NCBI RefSeq assembly: GCF_024170505.1
Contig: NZ_JALJYG010000013.1
Coordinates: 1-64,000, forward strand
Source: Methanocalculus alkaliphilus
GTDB taxonomy: Archaea > Halobacteriota > Methanomicrobia > Methanomicrobiales > Methanocorpusculaceae
Length of the DNA: 64,000 bases
Reading direction: 5' to 3'
Part shown: in pieces, positions 63,801 through 64,000 of the stretch
Numbering within the stretch: position 1 is the first letter of the stretch
How the letters are laid out: each line of letters opens with the position of its first letter
The notes under the pieces: generated by a model
What the model saw: the letters and a program-made list of their open reading frames with translations, nothing else
Told to the model about the DNA's origin: nothing
Databases searched by the model: none
Translations under genes and position numbers: made by a program

Positions 63801-64000
63801 GGGTGAAGGCAACCGCCCGGAAGCTCCTTGCCACCCTGAAGGAGGAGAAGCTGGTCCTTGACTGGCGCAAACGCCAGCAGACGCTCTCGGATGTCCGGCG
63901 GACAATTAATACCATGCTGGATGAGTGCCTGCCGGAGGTCTATACGACGGAGCTGTATGAGGAGAAGACGGTAGCGGTCTTTCAGCATGTGTATGATGTG
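60884..64000 (+). CDS. hsdR: Type I restriction enzyme R subunit (partial at right edge)
   Basis: HsdR translocates and cuts unmethylated DNA. At least 1039 residues are visible. The nuclease site is RRADLVGFVNGIPFLIIELK (residues ~148-167), Walker A is HTQGSGKSVSM (~299-309), the helicase box is DEAHRSQYD (~402), and later motifs include FLAFTGTPLI and MQTIARANRVYPGK. The frame is open to the window end. ATG 60884 overlaps the previous stop by 4 bases. Confidence 0.96.
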   Translation, partial: MTPAGYTENDLVEQPAIAVFRELGWEAINAYDEFDHGVSTLGRETKSEVILKRNLREALLRLNPDAPIEAIHEAIADLTRDRSRMSMAAANREIYHLLKNGIRVPVPDPDGDGETIELLRIIDWEKSRNNDYLLCSQFWVTGEMHTRRADLVGFVNGIPFLIIELKAAHRRLETGFSGNIRDYKDTIPRLFQPNAMIIVSNGSQSRVGSVTAGWEHFAEWKKVGSEKEPGRISLETMLHGICAPDRLLDIVENFTLFQEIPGGLIKLVAKNHQYLGVNNAIDALTDIRERDGKLGVFWHTQGSGKSVSMIFFAQKVLRRVPGNWTFVIVTDRQELDTQIYRNFVSAGVVTENRAQAENSLHLRQLLTEDHRYVFTLIHKFRTDKGERHPVLSRRGDIIVITDEAHRSQYDTLAMNMRTALPNAAFLAFTGTPLIATEERTRQVFGEYISVYDFKQSVDDGATVPLYYENRIPQLQLTNENLNTDMAALLEDAELDEAQEKKLEREFAREYHLITRDDRLEAIARDLVDHFTGRGFRGKAMVIAIDKATAIRMYEKVRRYWDTRISDLVAESTGAEGADRQELLDTIAWMRETDMAVVVSPGQNEIAEMAEKGLDIRPHRRRMVEEDLETRFKRSDDPFRLVFVCAMWITGFDVPSCSTLYLDKPMQNHTLMQTIARANRVYPGKVSGLIVDYVGVFRNLEKALAIYGAGGEGDTPVEDKSALVTALQQALSETRSLCEEHDVDIDAIQAAEGFDRIALKDRAVEALLISEDVKRRFLDCSNTTQRLYKAVLPDPEARRFAAQVSPIRFIADGIRSLMPPVDISNVMDQVGELLDRSIATDGYTIRESDQRYGEEQLIDISGIDFEELAQKFRQGKKRTMNERLKGSVARKLMAMVRLNRTRMDYLEQFQKMIEEYNAGKLSDDEFFHRLVAFTKSLNEEEQRTVSEQLNEEELAIFDLLTKPMIELSAAERKRVKATARKLLATLKEEKLVLDWRKRQQTLSDVRRTINTMLDECLPEVYTTELYEEKTVAVFQHVYDV

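Overview
This window comes from a methanogenic archaeon, most probably of the order Methanomicrobiales. The supporting evidence is an archaeal A-type ATP synthase operon in the order H-I-K-E-C-F-A-B-D; a coenzyme M operon using the cysteate synthase route with a fused sulfopyruvate decarboxylase and the methanogenesis marker 16 protein; an archaeal-type methionine adenosyltransferase; a CofE-like ligase; and archaeal TATA elements. A sarcosine/dimethylglycine-type methyltransferase beside a glycine-betaine-type binding protein hints at a halotolerant lineage such as Methanocalculus (inference). No rRNA, tRNA, CRISPR array or transposase was recognised.

Layout. 0-1.6 kb: a binding-protein gene and a decayed toxin-antitoxin (TA)/HicB patch. 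1.5-11.2 kb: ATP synthase operon (minus), with a six-hairpin rotor subunit K in which the first hairpin lacks the ion-binding carboxylate. 11.3-15.2 kb: chorismate mutase, an unknown two-gene membrane/coiled-coil module, then a shortened duplicate of the atpH-aroQ junction. 15.2-19.1 kb: small conserved proteins, two flavoproteins, a Na/Pi cotransporter. 19.1-23.6 kb: argC-CBS-argJ-argB and an ADP-ribosylglycohydrolase. 23.7-28.1 kb: a glutamine synthetase-family enzyme, an ABC exporter, an AEC carrier. 28.1-33.8 kb: a six-gene overlapping operon for coenzyme M (ABC ATPase, GTPase, Fe-S protein, marker 16, cysteate synthase, sulfopyruvate decarboxylase). 34.0-36.1 kb: bacterial-type ruvCAB. 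36.7-38.7 kb: an AAA ATPase / DUF4276 / zinc-ribbon trio that looks like a defence module. 38.7-41.1 kb: moaDE, a Cys-rich regulator with larE, a cupin. 41.1-44.6 kb: hybrid cluster protein, HxlR regulator and ferredoxin-like protein, split by an inserted antitoxin. 44.6-50.5 kb: methyl-cycle and osmolyte genes (ahcY, methyltransferase, betaine-type binding protein, CofE-like, MAT). 50.8-55.1 kb: membrane proteins, a condensation-domain protein, a UbiA-type prenyltransferase. 55.1-64 kb: relBE remnants and a type I restriction-modification island with hsdM, a broken DUF1016 gene, hsdS, an AlbA_2/Schlafen-type gene and hsdR (running off the end).

The most unusual signal is architectural. At four places (about 0.84-1.6, 11.0-15.2, 42.7-43.4 and 55.1-56.2 kb) an accessory cassette, usually an antitoxin or a broken TA pair, lies between a native gene and a partial direct duplicate of that gene or its promoter. 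This suggests a shared way in which such cassettes enter or leave this genome. Other candidates for new biology are the DUF4276 trio, the marker 16 operon, the two-gene module at 11.6-14.7 kb, and an 11-bp tandem repeat inside the Schlafen-like gene that could switch its reading frame.
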